A DNA stretch of 64,000 nt. Source: an uncultured Prevotella sp. (lineage in GTDB: Bacteria > Bacteroidota > Bacteroidia > Bacteroidales > Bacteroidaceae). Position 1 is the stretch's first letter, and each line of letters begins with the position of its first letter. A program made the translations under genes and the position numbers. This document shows positions 17,848 through 26,600 of the stretch, in pieces. Under the pieces are notes generated by a model. The model did not search any database. It was not told where the DNA came from and saw only the letters and a list, made by a program, of their open reading frames with translations. Location of the stretch: NCBI GenBank assembly GCA_905234265.1, contig CAJOHJ010000008.1, forward strand, positions 52,941 through 116,940, written 5' to 3'.

Positions 17848-18381
17848 TTATTTACCTCCTCCGCGGGCAGCCTCTGCCTTCCGCTCCTGTGGCGAGTAGG
17901 CGCGCGAGCGCTGGCCTTCCAGCAGGAAAGGCACCCAGTCCTTGTCGGAAGTGTCCTCGCCCAGCTTGTGCCATCTTACGTATCTTGCCGGATAGCCGTT
18001 GACGGTGATGGAAACGCCATATTCGGAGACCTTGCCCTTGGCGTCAGTTGCCTGAGTGACGAGATATGTCGCACCGACGATGACGTCGGCATTCTCTTTC
18101 TTAGCAGCCTCGTATGTTGCCAGCACCTTAGCCTGGTAGAGGATGTCGTCCATGCGGCCGCTGTTAATCATGTCGGCAAGCTTAAGGTTCTGCAGGAAAA
18201 CGGTAGGGCCGTATGTCTGACGCTGTTCCTTGATGATTTCGAAATCGGCCACCATGGGGCGCACGAAGACGTCCTGCATGGGTTCAATGGCACGCGTCTG
18301 GGCCTCTGTGTACTCAATTTTCTGTGCAGAGGCAGCAATGCTCAGGGCCATTGTCACACTCAGTAATAGTATTTTCTTCAT
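17848..18381 (-). CDS. Exported hypothetical protein
   Basis: 177 residues from the ATG complementary to 18379-18381 (MKKILLLSVTMALSIAASAQ), which gives a standard signal peptide; a longer frame to 18450 would cross the promoter TACCTTTG at 18413-18420. The mature part contains RAIEPMQDVFVRPMVADF and DVIVGATYLV, then a basic Ala/Gly-rich tail. Similar small exported proteins are common in Bacteroidales but I know no function. Its promoter region is separate from the beta-barrel gene downstream (46-nt gap), so the two may be co-transcribed. Confidence 0.7.
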   Translation of the reverse strand: MKKILLLSVTMALSIAASAQKIEYTEAQTRAIEPMQDVFVRPMVADFEIIKEQRQTYGPTVFLQNLKLADMINSGRMDDILYQAKVLATYEAAKKENADVIVGATYLVTQATDAKGKVSEYGVSITVNGYPARYVRWHKLGEDTSDKDWVPFLLEGQRSRAYSPQERKAEAARGGGK

Positions 18382-18412
18382 AAGCAATAAAATGTTGTTT
18401 AGTAAGTTGTTG

Positions 18413-18420
18413 CAAAGGTA
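18413..18420 (-). promoter_or_regulatory. TACCTTTG promoter element
   Basis: Minus-strand TAnnTTTG match 31 nt upstream of the exported-protein ATG at 18381. Confidence 0.65.
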
Positions 18421-18480
18421 TTTTATTTCGGAAATGCCGACAAGCCGCATGTGTATCTCTAATGATACACATTTGTTGCA

Positions 18481-18699
18481 TTATTGGTGCAAGAGCAGTG
18501 CGGTGTCTTCGTCCAGCTCTCTGAAGAAATTGCGGTTGAGGATGACGGAAATCTGTGCCAGCAGTGCGGTGTCGATGCTGTTTTTGTTGTACAGGCGGTA
18601 GACGGCGGCCCTGGTGCAGTTCAGCTTGCGTGCCAGCCAGCTGACCGTGCGCTCCTGTCTCTGCATTTCAGTCTTGATGCATTGTCCGATGTTTACCAT
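18481..18699 (-). CDS. Small helix-turn-helix (XRE-like) regulator
   Basis: 72 residues with no extra domain. Residues about 15-60 read RQERTVSWLARKLNCTRAAV then YRLYNKNSIDTALLAQISVI, a lambda-repressor-like HTH in which CTRAAVYRLYNK is the recognition helix region. Single-domain XRE proteins of this size are frequent in Bacteroidales as orphan regulators. It lies upstream of and in the same direction as the exported protein and barrel genes, but a separate promoter is present between them. Target unknown. Confidence 0.75.
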   Translation of the reverse strand: MVNIGQCIKTEMQRQERTVSWLARKLNCTRAAVYRLYNKNSIDTALLAQISVILNRNFFRELDEDTALLLHQ

Positions 18700-18763
18700 G
18701 CCTCGCGTGCGTACATTATATTATATATATAGCACCACAAGAAAAGGCGTGCCGCTCATTGCC

Positions 18764-18903
18764 TGTTCATTCACCTGGTTAACCGCCAAGAAAACCGCGT
18801 CTAAAAACAAGCACGAACAGTCCACGCCCTGAAGGCATGAACCCAATCGTTGCATGTTCCTATAGACTGAATAGTTTGGCGGTTATTCTGGTGAATCAGA
18901 ACA
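18764..18903. repeat. Long imperfect inverted repeat with about 86-nt loop in a 490-nt intergenic region
   Basis: Left arm 18764-18789 (TGTTCATTCACC...AACCGCCAA) is complementary, with a few mismatches, to right arm 18876-18903 (TTGGCGGTTA...GGTGAATCAGAACA). The intervening sequence has no ORF. It could be a small mobile element with terminal inverted repeats or a structured RNA. It is the first part of the non-coding stretch 18700-19192; the second part is the 21-nt module cluster. Confidence 0.5.
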
Positions 18904-19027
18904 TGAACTTTTAGTTCATTATATCAATAAAAGTCTTTTGCAGAGCAGGAAACGCCATTCCGATTGCAATGCATGGCAAAGGTAGCAAATTTTCCAGTTC
19001 TCTGCAACATTTCCGTGAAAAACATAC

Positions 19028-19161
19028 TGAGATAGAAAATTATCTCTGTGAGATAAAAAATTATCTTCGTAAGATAATTTCGTAAGTCATTGAGATAATT
19101 CCGTAACATGCAGAGATAATTTTTTTTCTTGCGGAGATATTTTCGTAACATGCAGAGATAT
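19028..19161. repeat. Cluster of 21-nt hairpin modules
   Basis: Successive units of the GAGATAATTTCGTAA(7 nt) type in direct and inverted form. About 65 nt here are identical to part of the cluster at 45889-45991. Stems include AATTATCTT/AAGATAATT and TTATCTC/GAGATAA. It ends 14 nt before a promoter element. Confidence 0.75.
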
Positions 19162-19174
19162 AAAAAAAATGTTG

Positions 19175-19182
19175 TACCTTTG
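19175..19182 (+). promoter_or_regulatory. TACCTTTG promoter element very close to the start codon
   Basis: The element ends only 4 nt before ATG 19187 and 10 nt before ATG 19193. With the usual transcription start about 7 nt downstream, the mRNA would have a leader of 0-5 nt. Confidence 0.6.
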
Positions 19183-19192
19183 CGGCATGATT

Positions 19193-20116
19193 ATGAGAAG
19201 CCATTTAGTATTTCTGGCAGTGACACTGCTGCTGCTGACAGCCTGCGGCCGTAGCTATGAGGACACCAAGCGCGAGCGCCGCGAGGCTGAGCGCCAGAGC
19301 TACCAGCAGGACTCTGCCGCGCTGAAGATTGCCGTTATGCCTACGCTCGACTGCCTGCCGCTGTTCGTGGCCAGGCACTACAACCTGCTCGACACCCTGC
19401 ATGGCGGTGTGAGGCTGAAGACCTTCACGGCGCAGATGGACTGCGACACGGCCTTGACACGCGGACGCGTGGAGGGAGCGTTCAGCGACCTGGTGCGTGC
19501 CAAGAAGATGGAACGCGACGGTCTGAAGCTTCGCTATGTTGCGCTGACGGGTGCCTACTGGCAGCTGATAGCCAACAGGAATGCCCGCATCCACCAGCTC
19601 CGACAGCTGGACGACAAGATGGTGGCCATGACTCGCTATTCCGTTACCGACATGCTCACCGACAAGGCCGTCGACTCTTCACACCTGCAGAAGGAGCGTG
19701 TCTTCTGCGTGCAGATAAACGACGTCAACGTGCGCATGCAGATGCTGCGCAACAACGAGATGGACGCCATGTGGCTGACGGAGCCTCAGGCCACCGCGGC
19801 CCGCAACATGAAGCATACGGTGATTGCCGACAGCCGGCAGATGGGGCTGCAGGGCGGCGTGCTGGTGTTCAACGAGAAGGAGATGCGCCTCCAGACGAGG
19901 GCCACCCAGCTGCAGCTGCTCACGAAGGCATACAACCAGGCCTGCGACAGCATCAACAAGCACGGCATCCGCCACTACGGGCAGCTCATAATGAACTTCT
20001 GCAACATCGACAAGGCCACCGTCGACTCCCTGCCGTCGCGGATTGCCTACAGTCATGCCAGCGGTCCGCTGCAGAAAGACGTTGCCGCAGTGGAGCGGTG
20101 GTTAGAAGGTAAATAG
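19193..20116 (+). CDS. Solute-binding lipoprotein (SsuA/THI5-like periplasmic binding fold)
   Basis: 307 residues from ATG 19193 (MRSHLVFLAVTLLLLTACGR); ATG 19187 adds two residues. Lipobox LTAC marks it as a lipoprotein. From residue about 45, LKIAVMPTLDCLPLFVARHY is the characteristic opening of NMT1/SsuA-type substrate-binding proteins, followed by a second-lobe pattern (GAFSDLVRAKKM, DAMWLTEPQATAARN). Such proteins normally deliver sulfonates, nitrate or pyrimidines to an ABC permease, but no permease or ATPase gene is nearby; downstream, one nt away, is a TPR protein gene. The ligand is therefore open. Confidence 0.75.
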   Translation: MRSHLVFLAVTLLLLTACGRSYEDTKRERREAERQSYQQDSAALKIAVMPTLDCLPLFVARHYNLLDTLHGGVRLKTFTAQMDCDTALTRGRVEGAFSDLVRAKKMERDGLKLRYVALTGAYWQLIANRNARIHQLRQLDDKMVAMTRYSVTDMLTDKAVDSSHLQKERVFCVQINDVNVRMQMLRNNEMDAMWLTEPQATAARNMKHTVIADSRQMGLQGGVLVFNEKEMRLQTRATQLQLLTKAYNQACDSINKHGIRHYGQLIMNFCNIDKATVDSLPSRIAYSHASGPLQKDVAAVERWLEGK

Positions 20117-20117
20117 C

Positions 20118-22265
20118 ATGGGAACAGTAGACATTTCTCTGAAGCGCATTTTCGAAGAGCTGCTCAACGGCAATGCAGGCATGGCCATCATTGAGTTGGA
20201 CACTTATCTGCAGGCATGGCCTGACGCGCAGTCGAAGGAAAAGCTGATGGACATCAAGGCCGACTATCAGCTGATGAGCAGCTATTGGGAGCAGAACCTT
20301 CCCGACCCACAGCGCGAGGAGCAGTATCTGAGGCTCATGCAGCGCATCTACGTGCTTAGCGCAAACATATCCATCCACCGCCACATGATGGGGTCGTCGT
20401 TCCTGCAGTCGCTCTACAAGAGCGTGCGCACCAAGGACCGCAGCTGGTCGATCAGCCAGATACGCGCTGAAATGGAAAGCTTCGTCAGCGACGTGGCAAT
20501 GCTGGAGCTGGAAAACGATGACGTGCGCGAAGAGAAAAGCGCAGCCATCTACAAGTCGCACCAGCAGCAGATGAACGCCCTGTTCAACTACTTGCTGACG
20601 TCGCACATCTGGACCGACAGCGTAGGGCAGGCAATTACCGGGCTGGTCCTCTCGCCGACGGTTGACAGCTGCGACCAGCAGCTCATCGTGTCGGCAGTGA
20701 CGCTGTCGCTGATGAACCGCTTCGACATTGCAAAGCTGCGCATGCTCGTCAGCGTCTACAGGCAGTCGGCCGACGAGGCCGTCCGCCAGCGCGCACTGGT
20801 GGGGTGGGTGATGGGACTCGACCAGTCTTTTCTGCATATTTTCCCCGAGGCAAAGACTCTCGTTGACGAACTGCTGCAGCAGGAAAGCGTCTGCCAGGAG
20901 CTCACCGAACTGCAGATGCAGCTCGTCTACACCCTTGGTGCCGAGAGCGACCGCGACACCATCGAGAAGGAAATCATTCCGGACATGCTGAAGAACAACA
21001 ACTTCAAGTTCACCAGCAAAGGCCTTGAGGAAATCGAGGACGACCCTCTGGAAGACGCGCTTCACCCCGATGCCGCCGAGGAGCGCATGGAGAAAGTGGA
21101 GGCTTCCGTGAGGCGCATGGAGGACATGCATGCCCGCGGAGCAGACATCTATTTTGGAGGCTTCTCGCAGATGAAGCGCTTCCCGTTCTTCTACGACATG
21201 AGCAACTGGTTCGTGCCTTTCTACATAGAGCATCCTGACATCAGCCAGCACCTGAAGAACATGGAAGGCAGGCAGTTCATTGAGGAGCTGGTCAACAACG
21301 GGCCGGCATTCTGCGAAAGCGACAAATACTCATTCGTCATTGCCTACCAGCAGATAGCGCAGAAACTGCCGGAGAGCATGCGCCAGGCCATCAGAAACGG
21401 CGAGGCGCGGCTGCACGAATTCGCACGCCAGGAAGGCAACAGCACTACCTTCATACGCCGCAGCTATCTGATGGACCTCTTCCGCTTCTTCCGCCTGTTC
21501 CCTAACCGCTCGTCGCTGCTGAACCCCTTTGACACGGCGAAATCTGAGCTGGGCTTCTGCCTGTTCTTCGCCTCCGGACTATTCTGCGAGACACCCCTTG
21601 ACAAGCATAAGCCGGCGGTGGTGAGCATGCTGCGCAAGAGGCACCTCAACGCGTCGGCGCAGGAAGTGCTGGACACGTTCCCCGATGAAATGCATGACGT
21701 GCAGTACTATATCTGGCAGGAAGACTACGAAAATGCACTTTCGCTCGCCCCAGACAATGAGCGTGCCTTGGCGGGGCATGCACGGCAGATGTTCGACAGC
21801 GAACGCTACGCCGAGGCTCTCGACAGCTACGAGCACCTGCTTTTGCTGCATCCCGAAAAGCGGAAGTATATGCTCAGCAAGGCCGTCTGTCTGATTCACC
21901 TTGAGGAATATGACGACGCCCAGCAGTTGCTGTTCCAGCTGAACTATGAGCAGCCAGACAATGTCGCCGTCAGCCGTGCGCTTGCGTGGGTGCTGTCGTG
22001 TAACGGGAAACTGGAACAGGCCGAAAACATCTACCGTCAGCTGACTGCTGCTGACGATGCCACAGCCGAGGACTTTCTGAACCAAGGCCACTGCCTGTGG
22101 CTGAACAAAAAGATTGCCGAAGCCGCCGCCAGCATGCGCCGCTATGTCGAAATGAGCGGCGGACGCAACAATTCTTCCACGCTCTTCGACGAGGAATTCC
22201 TCGTCAAGCGTGGCATCACAATAACGGAAATCAGAATGATGGAGGCTCTGGTCAGCGGATTGTAA
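20118..22265 (+). CDS. Large TPR-repeat protein
   Basis: 715 residues, no signal peptide, predicted cytoplasmic and largely helical. The C-terminal third has clear tetratricopeptide repeats (RALAGHARQMFDSERYAEAL, YMLSKAVCLIHLEEYDDAQQ, AVSRALAWVLSCNGKLEQAE); the N-terminal 450 residues are helical and unassigned, with an acidic segment near 300. Proteins of this kind occur across Bacteroidales without known function. It starts one nt after the binding-lipoprotein stop, so the two are certainly co-transcribed. Confidence 0.75.
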   Translation: MGTVDISLKRIFEELLNGNAGMAIIELDTYLQAWPDAQSKEKLMDIKADYQLMSSYWEQNLPDPQREEQYLRLMQRIYVLSANISIHRHMMGSSFLQSLYKSVRTKDRSWSISQIRAEMESFVSDVAMLELENDDVREEKSAAIYKSHQQQMNALFNYLLTSHIWTDSVGQAITGLVLSPTVDSCDQQLIVSAVTLSLMNRFDIAKLRMLVSVYRQSADEAVRQRALVGWVMGLDQSFLHIFPEAKTLVDELLQQESVCQELTELQMQLVYTLGAESDRDTIEKEIIPDMLKNNNFKFTSKGLEEIEDDPLEDALHPDAAEERMEKVEASVRRMEDMHARGADIYFGGFSQMKRFPFFYDMSNWFVPFYIEHPDISQHLKNMEGRQFIEELVNNGPAFCESDKYSFVIAYQQIAQKLPESMRQAIRNGEARLHEFARQEGNSTTFIRRSYLMDLFRFFRLFPNRSSLLNPFDTAKSELGFCLFFASGLFCETPLDKHKPAVVSMLRKRHLNASAQEVLDTFPDEMHDVQYYIWQEDYENALSLAPDNERALAGHARQMFDSERYAEALDSYEHLLLLHPEKRKYMLSKAVCLIHLEEYDDAQQLLFQLNYEQPDNVAVSRALAWVLSCNGKLEQAENIYRQLTAADDATAEDFLNQGHCLWLNKKIAEAAASMRRYVEMSGGRNNSSTLFDEEFLVKRGITITEIRMMEALVSGL

Positions 22266-22280
22266 ACTTGGCCTGCGGCT

Positions 22281-23585
22281 CTAAATAAATGGCTGCAGCA
22301 AATGTGCAAGCCAGCCTTGCACTCGCTGCCAGCGAGTGCGAATCTGCGGCCACGTCTCGTCGGTCAGCTGGAAGGCCTGCTGCTTGTCGCGTGCAAACAT
22401 GCGGTCCAGCTCTGCCGTCGTGGCAGGGTCGATGATGACGGCATTCTCCTCAAAGTCGCATTTCAGGCTGCGTGCATCCAGATTGGTGCTGCCCACGGTG
22501 CAGTAGCGGCCGTCGACCATCATGATTTTCGAGTGGTGGAAGCCCGGCTTGTAGAGCCATATTGTGGCGCCGCGCTTCTGCAGCTTGCGGGCCTGATAGA
22601 GTGCGCAGTCGGGCGTCAGCGGAATGTCGCTCTTCTCGGAAAGCATGATTTCCACCTTCACGCCACGCCGGATGGCGCGTGTCAGGGCGCGCGTCACGGT
22701 TGGTATTAGCGTGAAGTAGGGATTGATGATGTGTATCGAGTCTTGCGCCTGGTCGATGGCGTTGATGTAGAAGGTGCGCATAATCTTTGGTGTCACACCC
22801 GGCTCCCTGTTGATGATGCCCACCATCTTGCGGCCACAGGTCGCAGTGGTGTCGGCCTTGAGGCTGTGAAAGTCGGTCAGCGTGCCGCCGTTGTAATACT
22901 TCATGCCGCTGACGTGCTGCCCGGTCGTGCGGTTCCATATCCGCAGGAAAATGCGCTGCAGCTGGTTGACAGCGTCGCCCTCTATGCGGCAGTGCATGTC
23001 ACGCCATTCGCCCACCTGCTCGGTGCCTTTTATGTAGTAGTCGGCTACGTTCATGCCGCCGGTATATCCTATCTTGCCGTCGATGACTACAATCTTGCGG
23101 TGGTCGCGGCCGTAGATATGGTTCACCCAGGGGAAGCGGATTGGCGAGTATTCCACAATCTCTATCGAGTCGGCGCGCAGCGATTGCAGATGGTATTTCT
23201 TCAGCGGCTGGTTGTTGGAGTCGTTGCCGAAGCCGTCGAACATGGCACGCACCTCAACGCCCTCGCGGCGCTTTTCGCGCAGAAGGTCGAACAGCATGGA
23301 GGCGATGGAGTCGTTGCGGAAGTTGAAATATTCCAGATGGATGCTGCTCTTGGCCTGACGGATGGCCTTGAACATGTCGTCAAATTTCTGCTGGCCGGAC
23401 ATCAGCAGCGTCACGCTGTTGTTGCCGGAGAACACTATGTTGTTCTCGCGCAGCGTCTCCACTATCAGCGAGTCGGACGTCTGTGCCGCCGTGGGGTTAG
23501 TGAATAGTGAACAGAGAATAGTGAATAGTGCTGCAGGCACCTTCCACTTCAGTCTTTTGCAATCATTACTTAACCACATCATCAC
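22281..23585 (-). CDS. Cardiolipin synthase-type phospholipase D family protein
   Basis: 434 residues with two HKD motifs: HRKIVVIDGKIGYTGG (about residue 155) and HHSKIMMVDGRYCTVGSTN (about 345), the paired catalytic sites of the PLD superfamily. The order and spacing match bacterial cardiolipin synthases, which condense two phosphatidylglycerols. Unlike ClsA there are no two N-terminal transmembrane helices; there is one hydrophobic segment (PAALFTILCSLF) reading as a signal sequence, so the enzyme may face the periplasm. The first 35 codons overlap a simple repetitive tract (GTGAATAGTG type), so the exact start is uncertain. Confidence 0.82.
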   Translation of the reverse strand: MMMWLSNDCKRLKWKVPAALFTILCSLFTNPTAAQTSDSLIVETLRENNIVFSGNNSVTLLMSGQQKFDDMFKAIRQAKSSIHLEYFNFRNDSIASMLFDLLREKRREGVEVRAMFDGFGNDSNNQPLKKYHLQSLRADSIEIVEYSPIRFPWVNHIYGRDHRKIVVIDGKIGYTGGMNVADYYIKGTEQVGEWRDMHCRIEGDAVNQLQRIFLRIWNRTTGQHVSGMKYYNGGTLTDFHSLKADTTATCGRKMVGIINREPGVTPKIMRTFYINAIDQAQDSIHIINPYFTLIPTVTRALTRAIRRGVKVEIMLSEKSDIPLTPDCALYQARKLQKRGATIWLYKPGFHHSKIMMVDGRYCTVGSTNLDARSLKCDFEENAVIIDPATTAELDRMFARDKQQAFQLTDETWPQIRTRWQRVQGWLAHLLQPFI

Positions 23586-23657
23586 GCTTCACGCTTCGCT
23601 ATTCACTATGCACTTTTCAGTATTAACTATTCACTTCTCACTATGATGAAGTCCGCT

Positions 23658-26600
23658 CTATCGCTTGTTCTTCAGCCTGTACTCCAGTGGCGTCATGCCG
23701 AACTTCTCGCGGAACACGCTGATGAAGTTTTCGGCAGTCATGAAGCCCACGTTGGCGGCCAGCTCGCTCATGTTGATGTTGGTAGACACCAGCAGCGTGC
23801 AGGCATGCTTCAGGCGCAGCTCGCGGACAATCTCTGCAGGCGTCTTCGTGGTGATGTTGCGTATCTTGTGGAAGAACGGCACGCGCCCCATACCCATGGC
23901 ACGGGCCATTTCCTCCAGGCTTATCTGGCCGCGGCTCATGTTCTGCAGCACGTACTGCTCTACGTTGCGCATCAGCTGCTGGTCCATGATGTTGTTCATG
24001 GAGTAGTCGCCGATGGTGTTGTCGCCGTAGAGCTGTCTGACGAGTGATGTCTCGTTGTTCGTGGCAGGCGTGTTGGCTGTCTCTTCCGCAGGCTGGCTTG
24101 GCGCCGGGCTGTCGCTGGCAGTCTCGGCGGCGGCAGTCTCTTCCTGTGGCTTTACACCCTGGATGTTCTCATAGTTCATGGTGGCCGTCGTCATGCTGGC
24201 GTTGTGTCCTTCCAGCATGCGCGTCTCGCTGCCCTCGATGACGTTCTGGTTCATCTCTATAGGCCCTAAGCCCATCAGCTTGTTGAAGCGCATAACTGCT
24301 TCCTGCATGTTGAAGGGCTTGGCTAAGTAGTCGTCGGCAGCGAGGGTTATGTTTTGGTCTGCCATGTCCTGCTGGCTCAGCACGCCGTCGGTGAGCAGCA
24401 CAAACTTAGTCTTGCTGCGGCGGACGTCGTTCTTGAACTGCGTGCACAGCTCGCTGCCGGTGATTGAGGCCTTGCCCATGTCCTGCTTGCAGATGACGAG
24501 GTCTGCATCCAGCATTTCGATGTCGGGAAGTGCTTCCTTGATATTATCGTAGACGTGGAAGTTGTAGGTTTCGCGTAAGTGTGCCAGCATGAAGTTCAGG
24601 AATTCGCGGTTGTTGTCTATCAGCACCACGGCAAACTTCTTGCCCTGCACGCCAAGCTGCAAGGGCTTGATGTCTGACGAGAGGTCGCGCTTGGCAATGG
24701 CTGTCGCTGCCACCTCGCCGCGGTCGTTCAGCTCCATGCGGTCCTTGGCGGTAGACTCTGCCTTTTGCTCCGGATTTTCCAGCGTCGACTGCATCTCCGT
24801 GATGCGTGTGATGACCTGCAGCAGCTGGAAGTGCAGCGAGTTCAGCTGCTCGCGGCCTTCCAGGCTTTCTTCCTTTTCGGCCATGTTGCCGATGATGGTT
24901 GTCATGCGTGCCATCGGCTGGCGCAGCTCGTCGCTGGTGATTTTTATCTCTTCGCGCTGCCGCTTCAGTTCCTCTATCACCGTCTTCTTGCGGCTCCAGA
25001 TGTCTCTGATCTTCTTGAAGCCCCACCTCCAGATGACAAGTACGACGATGGCTATGATGACGTAGACCGTAAGCATCCATGTCGACAGCCACCATGGGCG
25101 GTCTATGACTATCACCAGCGTGCGCTCCTGATTGCTTACGCCTCCGCTGGCGCTGGCAGCCTTTACGTGGAGCGTGTATTCCTTGCTCCGCAGATTGGTG
25201 AACGTAACGCCGTGCAGCAGTGCGTCACCGTTGCGCCAGTCGTTGTCGAGGCCTTCCATCCAGTACTTGAATTGCAGGCGCTCTCCCTGATTGTAGTTGC
25301 CGGCAGCGAACTTTATTGTGAACGTGTTCTGTGAATTCTTCAGTTCTATGCGTGAGCTTTCGTTGAGTGCCGATGTCAGGATGACGTTGCCGTCGTATGC
25401 ATGTCCGGTGATGATTTCCTTTTCGCCGATGAACAGCTGTGTCAGCATGACTCTTGGCAGCGTTTCCTGCTCGTCCTTGCTGGCCTTGCGTATCCAGTTG
25501 TAGCCGAACAGGCCTCCGAAGAGTACTTCGCCGTCTTTCAGCCTGAGCACGGCGCCGTTGTTGAACTCGTTGCTCTGCAGGCCGTCGCTGATGTTGTAGT
25601 TGTACAGTCCGTAGTTGAATGTGCCGTCCTCGTGGTTGCGCTGCACGACTATTCTGCACACGCCGTTGCTGGTGGTCACCCAGACGTTGCTGTTCTTGTC
25701 TTCTACTATGCCGCAGACAGAATTGTTGCACAATCCTTCATGCTCCGTAATCTTGGACAGCTCGTCGTTCACCATGTTCAGCACGTTCAGTCCTTCTCGC
25801 GTGCCGACCCACAGCAGGCCGCGCGAGTCTTCGTAAATCTGTGTGACATAGTTGTTGGTGAATGTCGAGATGTTGGTGGTGTTGCCGGTGAGTATTGTTT
25901 TCTCGCGTGTCGACAGGTTAAGTATTACGACGCCTTCAGCTGTTCCCACCAGCATGTTGTTGTTCTTGCCGTAGTAAAGGCTGGTGATGTTGTTAGTGTT
26001 CAGCATTCCGTTCTCGCGAGTGTAGGAGCTGAAGGTGTTCATCTTTGTGCTGTAGACCTGCAGTCCGTTGTTGGTGGCAATCCATAGGTTGCCCTGCTTG
26101 TCGGCGCATAGTGCGTTGATATGGTCGTCGATGAGTGTCTTCATGGTGTCGCGCACTGCGGAGTATATGCGGCTGGTGCCGTCCTTGATGCGTGTCAGTC
26201 CGTTCTGCTTCGAACCCACCCAGATGCTGCCGTCGGGTGTCGTCGTCATTGCCGTAACCTTGTGGCTGGCCAGCAGTCCGTCGAAGTCCAGCACGCCTTT
26301 GTCGCTGGTGCCGAACCAGATGCGTCCGCTGGCATCCTGCGTCATGGCAGTGATGTCGCCGTTCATCTTGGCCTGGAACTTGTAGATGTTGTCGCCGCAG
26401 TAAGCCAGTCCCGACTTTTCAGTGCCTACCCAAAGCAGGTCGGTGTCGTCGATGTAGAGGCTTTGGATGCCGATGGTTTCTTGCAGGAATGCCTGCCCGT
26501 CGTTGGCATTGCGCGGCTGCACGAACTCCATTTCGTGATTGTTGACGTTGGTGCGTATCAGCCCGCTGCGGTCTGTTCCGATCCAGATGTTGCCGTGGCG

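Noticed and set aside
18700..19192. tRNA or known small RNA in the long intergenic region
   Set aside because: No cloverleaf with a T-loop GTTCGAATC-like sequence and no known RNA signature; only inverted repeats.
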